From assembly GCA_036426205.1 (NCBI GenBank), contig CM071568.1, positions 47,260,483 through 47,324,482 on the forward strand: DNA of 64,000 nt, in the 5' to 3' direction. The translations under genes and the position numbers were made by a program. The first letter of the stretch is position 1. The number at the start of each line of letters is the position of its first letter. Shown in pieces: positions 43,314 through 54,780 of the stretch. The DNA comes from Ascaphus truei. Lineage: Eukaryota > Chordata > Amphibia > Anura > Ascaphidae. The notes under the pieces were generated by a model that was not told the DNA's origin, did not search any database, and was given only the letters and a program-made list of their open reading frames with translations.

Positions 43314-44933
43314 TGTAGCCAGGTCCCCCTCTGCGTGTCGGAACTCCCCTCTCCAGGTACTCACCGCGGTGGTCGGGAGTAGAGCAGCCGGTTGGGGGGA
43401 GGTGCGGGAGCGTGTGCACGCCTCCGGTGTGCGTGAGGCGGTTGTTGAAGGTACAGCGCCGCCATCTTGCGCGAAGTCGCGCATGAGCAGTTTGAGCTCC
43501 GGCGGCCCTTGCGAGTTGCGCATGCGCGAGTACAGCCCACGAAGCACAAGCCTACCAGGGAAGGCTTTTGGACGGGACTACAAGACCCATGAGCCTTTGG
43601 AGCGCCCCACATGATGCCAGGGAGCCACTAGGGCTGCAGTATCTCCCTGCTCTGAGGGATAGATACATTTTCACGCGCTGAGCCCACGCTAGCAGTCAGG
43701 ACCAGGAAGAGCTAGGGGTAGGAGGTGAGTGCAGGGGTCTGTGACCCACTGCAGTAGGCCAGCAGCCCCCTAGGCCCCAGTCAGGTCCTGAGCCACATTA
43801 CAGTTTGTTGTGCTACGGGGACAGGCCCTAGGTTAGGGACCTTGCCCCATAGTGATATTGTCAATTATGCTGCGGTCCCAGTCATCACTGTGACACGCGC
43901 ACCCGGCGGGGGGGCGGTGCATGCACAGCACTAACCGCGATCTGCGGTCTCAAGAGAGAGGGAGAGGTTGCGATGAGAGGGGGCGTGGTCGGGTTTTTGC
44001 AGGGGCATGGCCATGACTTCACGCGGCTGGTTCGCCCTCATTGGCTGAACCGCCAGTGGGGGCGTGGCCACAGCTCCATCGCAAGTTCCACACACAATTT
44101 TTTTGAGTGTGTGGAATCTTGCAGTACAGCGCGGCTGCTGAATGTGCGCTGACGCATGTACTCGGCCCTGAGTGACTGGGGGGCCGGTGCTTGTTCGCAC
44201 AGTGCACGCCGAGGCGTGCGCTGTGGCAGTCACTGGGACCGCAGCCTAAGGGACACAGCGGACGCTGCACTTCCCGTGAAGAGGCTTGGGCTCAAGCCTA
44301 CTCTACAGAGAGCAGGACTATCTCCAGGGTGGGATCGCCCCTGACGGAACCTCGTTCTAGGAAAGACAGGATATCGCAGACAGGATCGCTCAGCGGCGGA
44401 TCCTTTTCGAAGTTGTCTGCGGGCCCGGGTGCAGGAGCACCCGGCAGGTATCTTCATAAGTGCACCAACAATATACCTCTGTATGCTATCACACTAGTGG
44501 GCCGCATGGTCACCACACACTTGGGGTTGGTTGTGGGACATTGGACACGGTGGAGGGTTGCGTCCTGCGTGACGTGTTGACCAGTGGTACTCCTATTGAG
44601 AAAGGGGATACATATATTACGTTATCTGTGATGCTATGGTTATGTTGCATATACAGTAAACTGTTCATATATATACTTCGGTGTATGTACTTATTGTGTA
44701 TGTGGGTCCTGTGTAGGCAACCTTCTACACTCCTAGAATCCTACACAGGTGGAGGCGCTGTAAACCAGATCGTTCCAGAGGATTCACCCCAGGTTCCCAG
44801 AAAGCAGAGGCTCAGGCCTCTTGTGAACCTGCAGGTATACGCACCACACCTGGTAACATACAGTATAGGTTCCCCCTCACATGCACTCTATCTGCGATTG
44901 GGGTAGGAGGAATACCCATTACATGTACATCTC
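43314..44933 (+). mobile_element. Solo LTR-like unit 1
   Basis: It starts TGTAGCCAGG, ends CCCATTACA, and is flanked by TGTA on both sides (43310-43313, 44934-44937), a 4-bp target duplication. 1620 bases. It contains an NRF1-like TGCGCATGCGCG (43517-43528) and GGAGGCGCTG at 44751, 182 bases from the end. It may hold a nested element at 43869-44245 with ends GCTGCGGTCCCAGT/ACTGGGACCGCAGC. No gag/pol; frames are shadows. Confidence 0.78.
43869..44245. mobile_element. Nested TIR element inside LTR unit 1
   Basis: GCTGCGGTCCCAGT at the left is exactly inverted at the right end. GC-rich, 377 bases, no frame of note. No clear target duplication. Comparison with the other LTR copies suggests an insertion, but I could not align them formally. 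Confidence 0.5.
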
Positions 44934-44937
44934 ATTA

Positions 44938-45233
44938 GTACAGGCTTAATGCTATGTTAAGTTGGCCAAACATTCTGTTTGCTTCCAATAGCGTGATATT
45001 AAATATGTCTTAAGGCTGAGTCCCCGCTGGCGCTGAGCTCGCTATGCGCTTGGTGTTTAGCACGCTTACCTCTGTGAATGGGAATCCTCCCATTCACGCT
45101 CGCGCTGTGCGTGGGCGCTCATGCTCGTGCCCGCATGCTCTCCCAAGCTTTGTGCTTGAGGAGACACTGCAGGGATACTTTCAGGCTCAGAGCAGGGTCA
45201 CATGACCCTGCTCTGACCAATGGGAAGAGAGAG
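44938..45233. other. Unassigned, Harbinger-like start
   Basis: TTAAGGCTGAGTCCCCGCTG near 45011 resembles a Harbinger-type MITE start. GAATGGGAATCCTCCCATTC (45076-45095) is a hairpin. No gene. Confidence 0.35.
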
Positions 45234-45272
45234 GGCTTGACAAAGGCCTCCCAGGCCGAAACGCGTCAAGAG
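45234..45272 (+). ncRNA. Hammerhead-like motif with long stem I
   Basis: CTTGAC pairs with GTCAAG; inside lie AAA, stem II GGCCT/AGGCC with CCC loop, GAAA and CGC. The outer and inner stems are perfect, but the 5' core is GACAAAG where CTGANGA is expected. Followed by an AATAAAGC signal and T/C-rich sequence typical of a PLE pseudo-LTR (to about 45395). Confidence 0.5.
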
Positions 45273-45395
45273 GTTTCGCTTGCACCTTGTGTAAATAAAG
45301 CTTTTTTACTTTTCCCATATCAGCCTTCACTTTCTTTTTTGGTGCTGTGCGGCGCATTTACTCTTTTTCTAAGAGATTATCCATGTCCTGTGGTG

Positions 45396-47213
45396 TACCC
45401 TGAACTGCCAAAACAGGAGAGCGCATGTGCTGCTGACTGCACGCCGGCACAGGAAAGCATTGCAACAATCTGTCCGGGTTTGGCGCGAAAACCTAAGCCC
45501 CACCTGCGCCAACTATGTGACAAAGTGCAGAGCCTGAATCACTCCTTGAAAGAGTGTGCTGCCCCTCTAGAGTCCGCCAGGGGGAGCGAGAGTTTGGAGC
45601 ACATTGAGCAGCAGTCACCAACTTCTGTTCCCCATAAAGCGAGCACCGAATGCAGAGATACACACCCTCGGATGTATAGAGTCATACGGGTCCCAAAGTT
45701 TGAATTGCCCCTGGTGGTATGCCCGTGTGTAGTAGACGACTGGAAGGTGACTGCTGGCTGGACCGACAAGTTATCTACATTACCATTGGCGCTCACGATG
45801 ACAGTGGTAGATGGGGAAGGATGCCTACACAACTGTTTGAGCAGTTGCGATTGCCCCGTCAGTGAATTGACAAGGGGGCCCTAGTGTACCGACTGCGGGG
45901 CGCAGTTCATGAAGCCCGTACTGCTGTGGCTTGCAGAATCCTCCAGGGAAGAAGCCGTCGACTTTAATACTGAACCGGTCAGTACAGCTAACCCATCTAC
46001 CCCTCTCATAGACATTTTGGAGGGCCCGTGTGCCCTAGAGGAAGTGTATCCAGATGTTGCGGACCCTGCTGTGGGCCCGTGTGCCCTACGATGGCCTGTC
46101 CGGCTTATTCCTATGGTACCATTGGTCCTAGAATGGGGACCAGTACCTACCGACGACAAGGGTGAGTTGACTGCCCCAGGGGTGTTGGGGGTGAGCCTCC
46201 AGGTGACCGCGGAGCACAATGGCTCCTTAAGTCTGGTCACCCGGACGTAGGGCTCCCCTCTGTATCGCGTCCTGGCTGAGGTGTCCTCCTTGGAAGATAA
46301 TTGTCCAGTGGGACGAATGGATCAGTATCTACCGCCTATCATTCCAGATGAAGAGAACCCCATCGCAAGCCAGCAGAGTGGTAAGGAACCCCCTTGCTCC
46401 CCACAGGCTCCGATGGAGGTGGCCATGAAAATGGCCAGAGTTACGGCTCCTGAACGGAGTGTGAGCCTGTGTGCTCCAACCCAAATGGTCCCAGGACTGG
46501 GATCCACCGCTCCCGAGTTTCAAGACAGTGAGTGGACTGTCCCAGAAGTGTTGTGGACGGGACCCAAGACAGCCGAGGTGGGAACTGACAGCGTCCCCGA
46601 GGATCTGTTGGCCACCGTGAATCACCACAGTGGTAAGGTATCTACTCTTTACCCCCTGCCAGGTGAAACAGAGACTTTGAGAAAAGAGACATTGTTCATT
46701 TCTCGCTTCCCAGTGGAAGCCTCGCAAGTCCGTAGGGACAAGGACTGTGTAGCGAAGGAGTTAGTGAAAATTTTCTCCTTGGAGCCCAAAAAGGAACGCT
46801 CCATTCACCACGTAGTGGACCGTGGGAAAGGTCCTGGCCTCCTGGTCTACCGCATCCATGCCGCGGATGACCGGGTAAAGGCCTGCTTAAGAGACATGGT
46901 GCTATTCCATCCACCAGGGGGAGGAAGTAGCGAGGAACCAGTGACTGTTGCCCTCAGGTGTGCTCTCCAAGAGATTTTCCTAGGGGAGGCTCATGGATGC
47001 AAAAGTGAGGTACCCCCACATGTTCAGTTAGGGGCACCCCACAAATTGTCTCAGCTCGTTTCAGTCATTCCCTGTGAAGTGCTTTGTAACCTGATGTGTA
47101 TAGTCGACCTGCTAAGTGTACCAATTATACCATGCAATATTTTATTGTGTAACCTTATGTCAGGGTATGTAGTTCCCGAAGCGAGGGCGTTGGGTTTTTC
47201 ACCAAGGGGAGGA
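45396..47213 (+). pseudogene. Unrecognised long frame of an LTR element
   Basis: A single frame runs for 606 codons with only two stops (TAG at 45882 and 46248) and ends right at a purine-rich tract followed by an LTR start. No RT, protease, integrase or zinc-knuckle motif is visible. Recognisable features are a Cys/Pro-rich start (ACAADCTPAQ), QLCDKVQSLNHSLKECAAP, Pro/Glu-rich middle parts and RIHAADDRVKACLRDMV. The position before the polypurine tract would suit a 3' accessory gene or the body of a non-autonomous element. The 5' LTR is missing. Codon content looks protein-like, with low internal repetition. I do not recognise the family. Confidence 0.5.
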
Positions 47214-48060
47214 TGTAGCCAGGTCTCCCGTAGGTGTCAGCATCCCCCTCACCTTGAGTGCGATCGCGGGTACCGCCGAGGCCCAGGGCGGCCCCGCGCG
47301 CCGATCGCAGGGGTGAGGGCGGTCAGGTCCCGGCTCGGGGGTTGCCAAGGCCGCACGCGCATCACGGGGATCCCGGCGTTCTCGGAGCCGGGCGGATAGG
47401 GCGCCGCCATTGCCCCTTAGTTTGCGCATGCGCAGTGGTCGCGCATGCGCAGTACAGCCTCTAGAGCCAGGGAGAAGTCGCGCGAGGGAAAGGCTAGGCA
47501 GGGAAAGATTGAGGCAGCCGCAGATAGCTTGCGCAGGTGCAGTACAGCCTAGGAAAAGCCCGTGAAGCCCTAGCCTACCAGGGAAGGCTCTGAGCAGGGA
47601 CTACGAGTCCCATGAGCCTCTGCGTGCCCCACGTAATGCCAGGGAGCCAATAGGGCTTAAGATGTCCCTGCAGATTGGATACATTTTCGCTCGCTTGCAC
47701 CATGTAGTCAGTTGGAGCACGGGAGCGGTGAGGGAAGGAAGGGTACGGGGAGCGAGAGCAGCTCCTGCAACCCTATAGGTACCCACACCCCAGGTAGGCC
47801 CCAACTCCCCACTAGGTTAGTGGGTAAGTGATGAGGGAGGCCCAAGATAGGGACGCTGCCCTTAGTGTTAGAGTGCTGCCTTGTCAGAGTCACGGCTGTC
47901 AGTGCTGTGAGGTCTGACAGGCAGGCACCTTCTTGCGCAGCACGTTGGCTGCCAGCATCCAGTGAGCTACAGCTTACTGCTGTAGGTGCTGGGACTCGTT
48001 AGGTATTAGTGAGGCGGAGGGGACTTGGGTAGTTAGGGGAGTGGGACAGGTCATTAACCC
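46945..48060 (+). repeat. Tandem duplication, copy 1 (frame end plus partial LTR)
   Basis: CTGTTGCCCTCAGG begins here and again at 48061, an offset of 1116 bases. The copy contains the 3' end of the unknown frame, the purine tract AAGGGGAGGA and an LTR start (TGTAGCCAGG at 47214). It stops within the LTR at TTAACCCCTG. Confidence 0.88.
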
Positions 48061-48329
48061 CTGTTGCCCTCAGGTGTGCTCTCCAAGAGATTTTCCTAGG
48101 GGAGGCTCACGGATGAAAAAGTGAGGTACCCCCACATGTTCAGTTAGGGGCACCCCACAAATGGTCTCAGCTCGTTTCAGTCATTCCATGTGAAGTGCTT
48201 TGTAACCTGATGTGTATAGTCGACCTGCTAAGTGTACCAATTATACCATGCAATATTTTATTGTGTAAACTTATGTCAGGGTATGTAGTTCCCCAAGCGA
48301 GGGCGTTGGGTTTTTCACCAGGGGGAGGA
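48061..48329 (+). repeat. Tandem duplication, copy 2: element 3' internal end
   Basis: Repeats 46945-47213 with a handful of differences, including AGGGGGAGGA for the purine tract. Joins directly to the LTR starting at 48330. Confidence 0.85.
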
Positions 48330-49983
48330 TGTATCCAGGTCTCCCATAGGTGTCATCACCCCCCTCACCTTGAGTGCGATCGCGGGTACCGCCGAGTCCC
48401 AGGGCGGCCCCGCGCGCCGATCGCAGGGGTGAGGGCGGTCAGGTCCCAGCTCGGGGGTTGCCGGGGACGCGTGCGGCCGGTTGCAAAGGCCGCACGCGCG
48501 TCACGGGGATCCCGGCGTTCTCGGAGCCGGGCGGATAGGGCGCCGCCATTGCCCCTTATTTTGCGCATGCGCAGTGGTCGCAAATGCGCAGTACAGCCTC
48601 TAGAGCCAGGGAGAAGTCACGCGAGGGCAAGGCTAGGCAGGAAAAGATTGAGGCAGCCGCAGATAGCTTGCGCAGGCGCAGTTCAGCCTAGGAAAAGCCC
48701 GCGAAGCCCTAGCCTACCAGTGAAGGCTCTGAGCAGGGACTACGCGTCCCATGAGCCTCTGCGTGCCCCACGTGATGCCAGGGAGCCAATAGGGCTTAAG
48801 ATGTCCCTGCAGATTGGATACATTTTCGCGTGCTTGCACCACGTTAGTCAGTTGGAGCAGGGGAGCGGTGAGGGAAGGAAGGGTGCGGGGAGCGAGTGCA
48901 GCTCCTGCACCCTTATAGGTACCCACAGCCCAGGTAGGCCCCAACTCCCCACTAGGTTAGTGGGTAAGTGCTGAGGGAGGCCCAAGATAAGGACGCTGCC
49001 CTTAGTGTTAGAGTGCTGCCTTGTCAGAGTCACGGCTGTCAGTGCTGTGAGGTCTGACAGGCAGGTACCTTGTTGCGCAGCACGTTGGCTGCCAGCATCC
49101 AGTGAGCTACAGCTTGCTGCTGTAGGAGCTGGGACTCGTTAGGTATTAGTGAGGCTGAGAGGACAGGGAAGAGTTAGGGAAGTGGGGCAGGTCATTAACC
49201 CCTGTAGGCCCCTAGGAGTTTTCCCCAAAGCCACCTACGGATGCTGTGCTAAAGGGACGGCCTATAGTATAGTGTGTGCCACGTTGTTGTAGTGTTATAT
49301 AGGGACTCAGCGGACGCTACGGTTCCTGCTGAGAGGTTCAGATCCAAGTTGGGGTCCTCAGAGACTGTTTCCAGGTTGGGATCGCCCCTGGCGGTCCACG
49401 TGCAAGGAGTCCGGTTGGGGATCAGATGACGTCATCCTACGACTGACCCTTTGTGAAGTGTTGCTGACCCGAGCACCGGAGTGCTCGGCAGGTATCATAC
49501 ATTCATAAATGCACCAACGGGCCCTTAGTGTAATTGTGACTGCGCAGTCACCCATTGACTCTCTCTGCAAGAGTGCGGGACATTGGGTGGGGTTCTTTGG
49601 ACACTGGGTGGGATCACCTGGTGTTGGGGAAGCGTCCTGCAAGACGTCGCGGTTAGTGTCTCCTCGTGAGAGGGACACAGGTTATTATGAATGTGATGTG
49701 TTGTATTGCATGTTAGTAAAGTCCCTAGTTAATATACATGCTGTCTATGTGATTATTGTGTTTGTCCTGTGAGGAACCACTCCCCCTCTGGTGGGAGCCA
49801 TCGCAGTTGGAGGCGCTGCATCGTTGTAATTGAGTACCCCTAGTATAATTGCCCCAGGTTCCCCGTGGCGGAAGCTCAGCCCTCCTGCGAGCCAACAGGT
49901 AATGCACCACACCTATGGTAACATTTTATGTTTTCTTGCACCCCACACTATATCTGCGATTGGGGGGGGGGAAACCCGTTACA
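48330..49983 (+). mobile_element. LTR-like unit 2 (3' LTR of the truncated element)
   Basis: Starts TGTATCCAGG directly after a purine tract and ends AACCCGTTACA, with GGAGGCGCTG at 49809, 174 bases before the end. About 1654 bases. An NRF1-like TGCGCATGCGCA is at 48562. The first 875 bases are duplicated at 47214-48060. The right flank begins TACCC; TACCC also occurs at 45396-45400 before TGAACTG, which may be the other side of the insertion or coincidence. Confidence 0.75.
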
Positions 49984-50918
49984 TACCCTATACATTCTAT
50001 GAACAGTGCTGCATACATTGTCAGCACCATATAGTGTAGGATGCACACATAATATAAAACAATAAAATGTACAGATCTACAGCTTAACAATGCAATCTTG
50101 TCTCATTTTTTTTTCTATTTCCACAAGGTGTAAACTGAGGATAGGTCACTTACAGTACAAATGCAATCGTGAAATGAAAGACATTTAGTTATTTAGTTTT
50201 TTTATTTTTCTTTCTTGGTATCTTATAAATTCGTTTTATTAATGACCTCCCAGATCTGGTTATTAAGGGCTTTAGAAGTGAGAATTTGTTTTTTTATATT
50301 TATACATGTATTAATACATTAGAAGACTATTTATACCATTTTGAGCATTGTTCTGTCTATACCGAATATTTAGTATTACCTTTGCCTAGTGTAAACCATG
50401 AAGTATATGCAGCCCTTTTACTGCAGTACACAAAAAAAATGCTAATACATTCAACTGATGTAGACTAATAACAGTACATGGCACATGGCATGAAATAAAA
50501 TATAGATAAAATTCCATTCCTCATAAAGCTTAGAAGCTGATGTTCCCTTTCCATCAGAATTAGACCTTGAAATGAATTATACATCTACTTTCAAGTACAT
50601 TACCCTCTACAGTAGTTAACACACTGTACAGCATTTCCATTAGCTGAGACTTTTCAGCAGCTGCTGCTCTCTGATTTACAGCTTTTACCATACTTTGTTC
50701 TCTGACCACTTTAAACATTTTGCTTCCCCCCCTTCAGTTATGTCATCTTGCATGTATACCATGCTCTGTCTACAATGAGATTCTTAGTGGTATTTTTCAT
50801 CCATTTTTTACCAGCTTCCTTCAGTATTCATGTTGATGCCCATATGCTGACATAATAAAGGACTAACTCACTTCTACTTCCTTATAGTAAAACGAAAGGG
50901 GCACTCATATAAATGATG
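49984..50918. other. Intergenic, no gene recognised
   Basis: AT-rich, possibly unique sequence. 50915-50918 (GATG) is the left duplication of the next element. Confidence 0.4.
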
Positions 50919-52375
50919 TGTAGCAGAGTCTCCTCTGGCCCCCCTCACCTGCGCGGAGTATCGGGGACCCCTGCGGAATGTCAGGCAGTTGAAGGGGCGA
51001 TCGCAGCTCCCGGCAACATCAGTGACAGGGCGCCGCATCTTGTGCACTTTTGCGCATGCGCGGTGCGCGTTTGCAGTCGCTGCGGCCATTACACATAGCA
51101 CAGGAAAGTATAGGGAGGCAGGAAGGCCCCCTAGATGTTGCGCATGCTCAGGAAACTGGCGCGGCGGCCATTAGTCTAGCCCAGGCGCAGATAGAGAGAG
51201 GTAGGCGGCCATTAGAGAGGCGTCCATGCGGTCCTCATAGGGAAAAGACCCAGAGGAGACTCCAACTCACAGCAGGCTTAGAGGCAGGTGAGGCAGATGT
51301 TTGCAGGCAGCCAATAGTGTTTGCAGCTTCCCCTGCAGAGAGTGGATACATTGTATGGGCAATGTGCTGGGAGTCAGTCAGACTGAGGAGACAGTGGGGG
51401 AAGAAAGGGGGGCAGAAATCTACGAGCTTCTGCCCTAGGCCAGAAGTACCCCGGGCTAGAGTTGAGGCCCTGACTCCCCACTAGTGAGGGTGGGTGTTGA
51501 TAGGGACAGGCCGTTAGATAAGGACCCTGTGCCCTTCAGCTGTGTGCTAGGGAGAGACCCTGTGTAGTTCCTTAGTGCAGGGAGAGAGAGGGACCCTGTG
51601 TAGCTCCTTCGTGCAGGGAGAGAAAGACCCTGTGCAGTTCCTTAGTGCATGGAAGGAGAGAGAGAGAGACCCTGTGCAGTTCCTTAGTGCAGGGACCAGT
51701 GATAGTGTTTGCTGCATGTTCCTGTATGCTGTGTTGCTGATCCAGAGACTGTCCTTATGGTGGGACGTCCGGCTGGACCCCATCCAACGTGGAGGTACAG
51801 ATCAGCGCTGGACCAAGCAGATACGGTTGACCCTTTGCGAAGACACCCAGGGGCACCTGGGCAGGTATTTACACCCTTCCACATGTGCACCAACTTTAAC
51901 TTGCTCCTCACATGTGACAGGCCTGTTCACACACTTGGGTGGGCTTGGACTCTTTGGACACGGGGTTGGGAATGGGTTAAGGCGGGTATAGCCCAGTTAG
52001 GAGCAAGGTTATAGCTGCCAGCTAGTGGCAGAGGGTGGCATATATATTGTTTGTATGCTGATGTTGTTGCACTGTTATATTATCAAACTGTGTGTTGTGT
52101 TGTTCGTCCAGTAAACTTTTTAGCCATAACCCTGGTGTATGTGGTTTCTGGGTGGGTTCCTATGCTAGGTCCATTCTACACTCCTATATAATCCTACATA
52201 GGTGGAGGCGCTGACCAACGAGAGAACGTTCCAGAGAAGCACCCCAGGTTCCCAGCAAGCGGAGGCTCAGGCCTCTTGTGAACCTGCAGGTATACGCACC
52301 ACACCTGGTAACATGTAATTCCTTGCACCACCCACATCTGCGATTTGGGGGGGGGGGGCGGGAATACCCGTTACA
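50919..52375 (+). mobile_element. Solo LTR-like unit 3
   Basis: Starts TGTAGCAGAG, ends ACCCGTTACA, flanked by GATG on both sides (50915-50918 and 52376-52379). 1457 bases. It shares with units 1 and 2 an NRF1-like TGCGCATGCGCG (51051), the GGAGGCGCTG box (52204, 171 bases from the end) and the last about 170 bases. Contains a small tandem array at 51551-51697. No coding capacity. Confidence 0.8.
51551..51697 (+). repeat. Four-copy tandem array in LTR unit 3
   Basis: GACCCTGTGTAGTTCCTTAG and near variants recur four times with a period of about 36 bases, separated by GGGAGAGAG runs. The opposite-strand translation (repeated KELHRV) is an artefact. Confidence 0.85.
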
Positions 52376-52379
52376 GATG

Positions 52380-53467
52380 TAATCATTATTTAATTGGAAA
52401 GACCCATGGGATACCAACTTTTTAATCTTCTTGGATTTAAAAAGCATATATTATAAGACGCACTAAATTTAAGAAAACTACTGAGTGCCAATACAGACAC
52501 ATTGGCTTTTTCAGATTTCTGACTTCTATCGTATTTTAAATATTATACGTTCAAATGCATTTTATGCACATGCAATAGGTTTACTGGCCAACTACACACC
52601 GGTCCATCTTGTATCCTACGGTTTGACACAACTATCCCCATTTTGGATCATCATAGAATTACTGTACGGGGCCCGAGAGCTGCAACCGCCTCCACCTGAT
52701 ATTATAGAATAGGCTCTAGTCACATTAGGGCCAATTTAGAGTTGGCTAATGACAGTTTGGGCAAGAATAAGACACTAATTTAGAGTTTACCAAAAACACT
52801 GATATACTGTAACACTAATGTAAAAACAATATAATATTTATTTTATCAAAAAATATTATTTTATAGTTTTCTGCAGCCCGTAGTTTAGTTATGGGTGGGA
52901 TAGCTGTTCTAATATGTATTTTAGGCTCTAGACCAGCCTGAATAATCTTCAAAGTTTTCATGATGATGTGAGATGTTCATTTTTTTTTTCACGCTGTCCA
53001 TATATTATTACCAATTTTATGATCTTATGTGAATCCTGGCCAATGCCCTTTTAATAAATAAATGTAATAAATCTATGTCAAAACTGTAGTGGGCGTATTC
53101 AATATACAGTACCAAGAAGCTGTGATACAAGTGGGTAACTTTCATTTAACCCCTTGAGTGCCCGGGTGCCCCAGCCCCTATGGCATGTCACTGTCACTTA
53201 TGATGCGAACACAAGAGGTGGAGTCCTTGTCTTCCATCTAAATTGCATTGAATGGTTCACAGGTGCACTAAATTCAATCTCTCCTAGGAAAGAAGCTGAA
53301 AGCGCATGAATTCCCACATCATGGGACCTCTGGAGTGCCATACCACATGATGTGGTGGCTACGTCATGGGTTACTCAAACAGTTAAGTGAATGAAAGGTG
53401 TAATGATAAGGAACTGAAAATGTTCAGTATTTTAATAATCTGGCACACAAACATTTAAGTTAAGTTA
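52380..53467. other. Intergenic, no gene recognised
   Basis: AT-rich; nothing supportable. A frame at 52485-52712 has no motif. Confidence 0.4.
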
Positions 53468-53471
53468 CAAG

Positions 53472-54267
53472 TGTGGCTCTGGGTAGTTTTAGGGTTACAT
53501 GATTTTCTCCTCCTGTGCAATAATCCCTGTTAAAGGCAGGTTGCCAGGAGCAATCATGGGGTTTTCCCCCACCCCCATGTGTTGTGTAGTATCTGGTGAA
53601 GGTAGTGTCATCAGGCCCTGTGTCCAATTACAGTGACACAGGGGTGGAGCCTATTGGAGCTATTTAGTGCACAACACTTCCTGTATTTAGCAGTGTACCT
53701 CACCACTTATGAGTGATGTGAGTCTGTCCAGCAAACTGTCAGGGCTCTGGCAGGTATTGTGGCCCTCCCTCAGGGGAGTGGTGTTGAAGACTATTCCTCT
53801 TACTCCATCAGGGAGTAAGGGAAGAGCTAGACCTGCTTTCAGTGCCCTTGCCTGGGAGTGTACGGTCAGGGACTTCCTTTGGGTTGGCAACCTATAATGA
53901 GCGGCTGAAGACCAGGCTGCAATAATGGGCAGTTTGCCATTGTCTGACGAAATAAAGTATGCTGTTGCCAAAGAACCCTTCTTGCCTGAGAGTGGAGTCA
54001 TTCAGGGAGAAGATGCACATAGAGGTTTTCTTTCCGAGACTCCTCCCTACTACGCTGGGGGTCTGGAAGAGATGGAGGCGCTGTACCATGAGTGAGTATA
54101 ACTCAGCACCACCTCATAAATCAGTCCTGATGCCATCCCCCATACCATCGTGGGAGACTCAGGTATTCTGTAAGCCAGCAGGTGCACCACACTACACTTC
54201 ATGTAACAGGGGTCAGTGTCCACAGAAGGGGGTCAATATGAGATGGCCCCGGGCAAACACCGTTACA
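53472..54267 (+). mobile_element. Solo LTR-like unit 4 (shorter family)
   Basis: Starts TGTGGCTCTG, ends ACCGTTACA, flanked by CAAG on both sides (53468-53471 and 54268-54271). 796 bases. Its body differs from units 1-3, but GGAGGCGCTG recurs at 54074, 193 bases from the end, and the terminus CCGTTACA is shared. AATAAAG (53950) may be its polyadenylation signal. Confidence 0.75.
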
Positions 54268-54271
54268 CAAG

Positions 54272-54780
54272 TTACATCTTAAAATACATGTTTTATTGCG
54301 GTCAAGCTACTGTAGCCTGACCCCAGCCTGGTTTTCTGTGTTTGTCTAGAAATTAGGTTATCTGGAGCAAAGCCTGGTCTAGGAAAGTGGGGTGATTGAA
54401 ACCTGGATCGTGGAAATAAGCAAAAGCCCTTTTAATGTAACATAAAAGAAATTCCTTAGTTTTCTGGGGAAAGCAAGAATGGTGTGGCCAGGAATACATT
54501 TTACATGTTGTTAAAGTTTACTAAAAATAAATGTATCGGGGATCTGACACCGATTCGCAAGAATAACAAATATGCCTATGTACCATTTGCAATGTAACAA
54601 ATTATGCTAAACAATATATGATTGTGAGGGTGTAAAGGTCAGATATCTGTTTGTCTCTAACACTTAGCAATAACCCCATCAAGTTGGATATTCACATGTA
54701 TATTTTAATTATACCAATGCAACTGTGAAAGTGGCATCCTTCTATATACAGTATGATAGAAATAAATATATGAGAATGTT
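54272..54780. other. Unassigned, left of PLE copy C
   Basis: No gene. May contain the 5' pseudo-LTR of the PLE, but no hammerhead-like motif was found here. Confidence 0.35.

Noticed and set aside
45078..45395. Upstream Met (45078) as start of the LTR-element frame
   Set aside because: This part lies in a PLE-type pseudo-LTR with a hammerhead-like motif and T-rich tail; the open reading there is probably chance.
45396..49988. TACCC on both sides as a 5-bp target duplication of the truncated LTR element
   Set aside because: The other LTR units have 4-bp duplications and the left side lacks an LTR; a chance match cannot be excluded.
51547..51783. Repetitive minus-strand protein with KELHRV repeats
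   Set aside because: It is the translation of a 36-bp tandem array inside a solo LTR.
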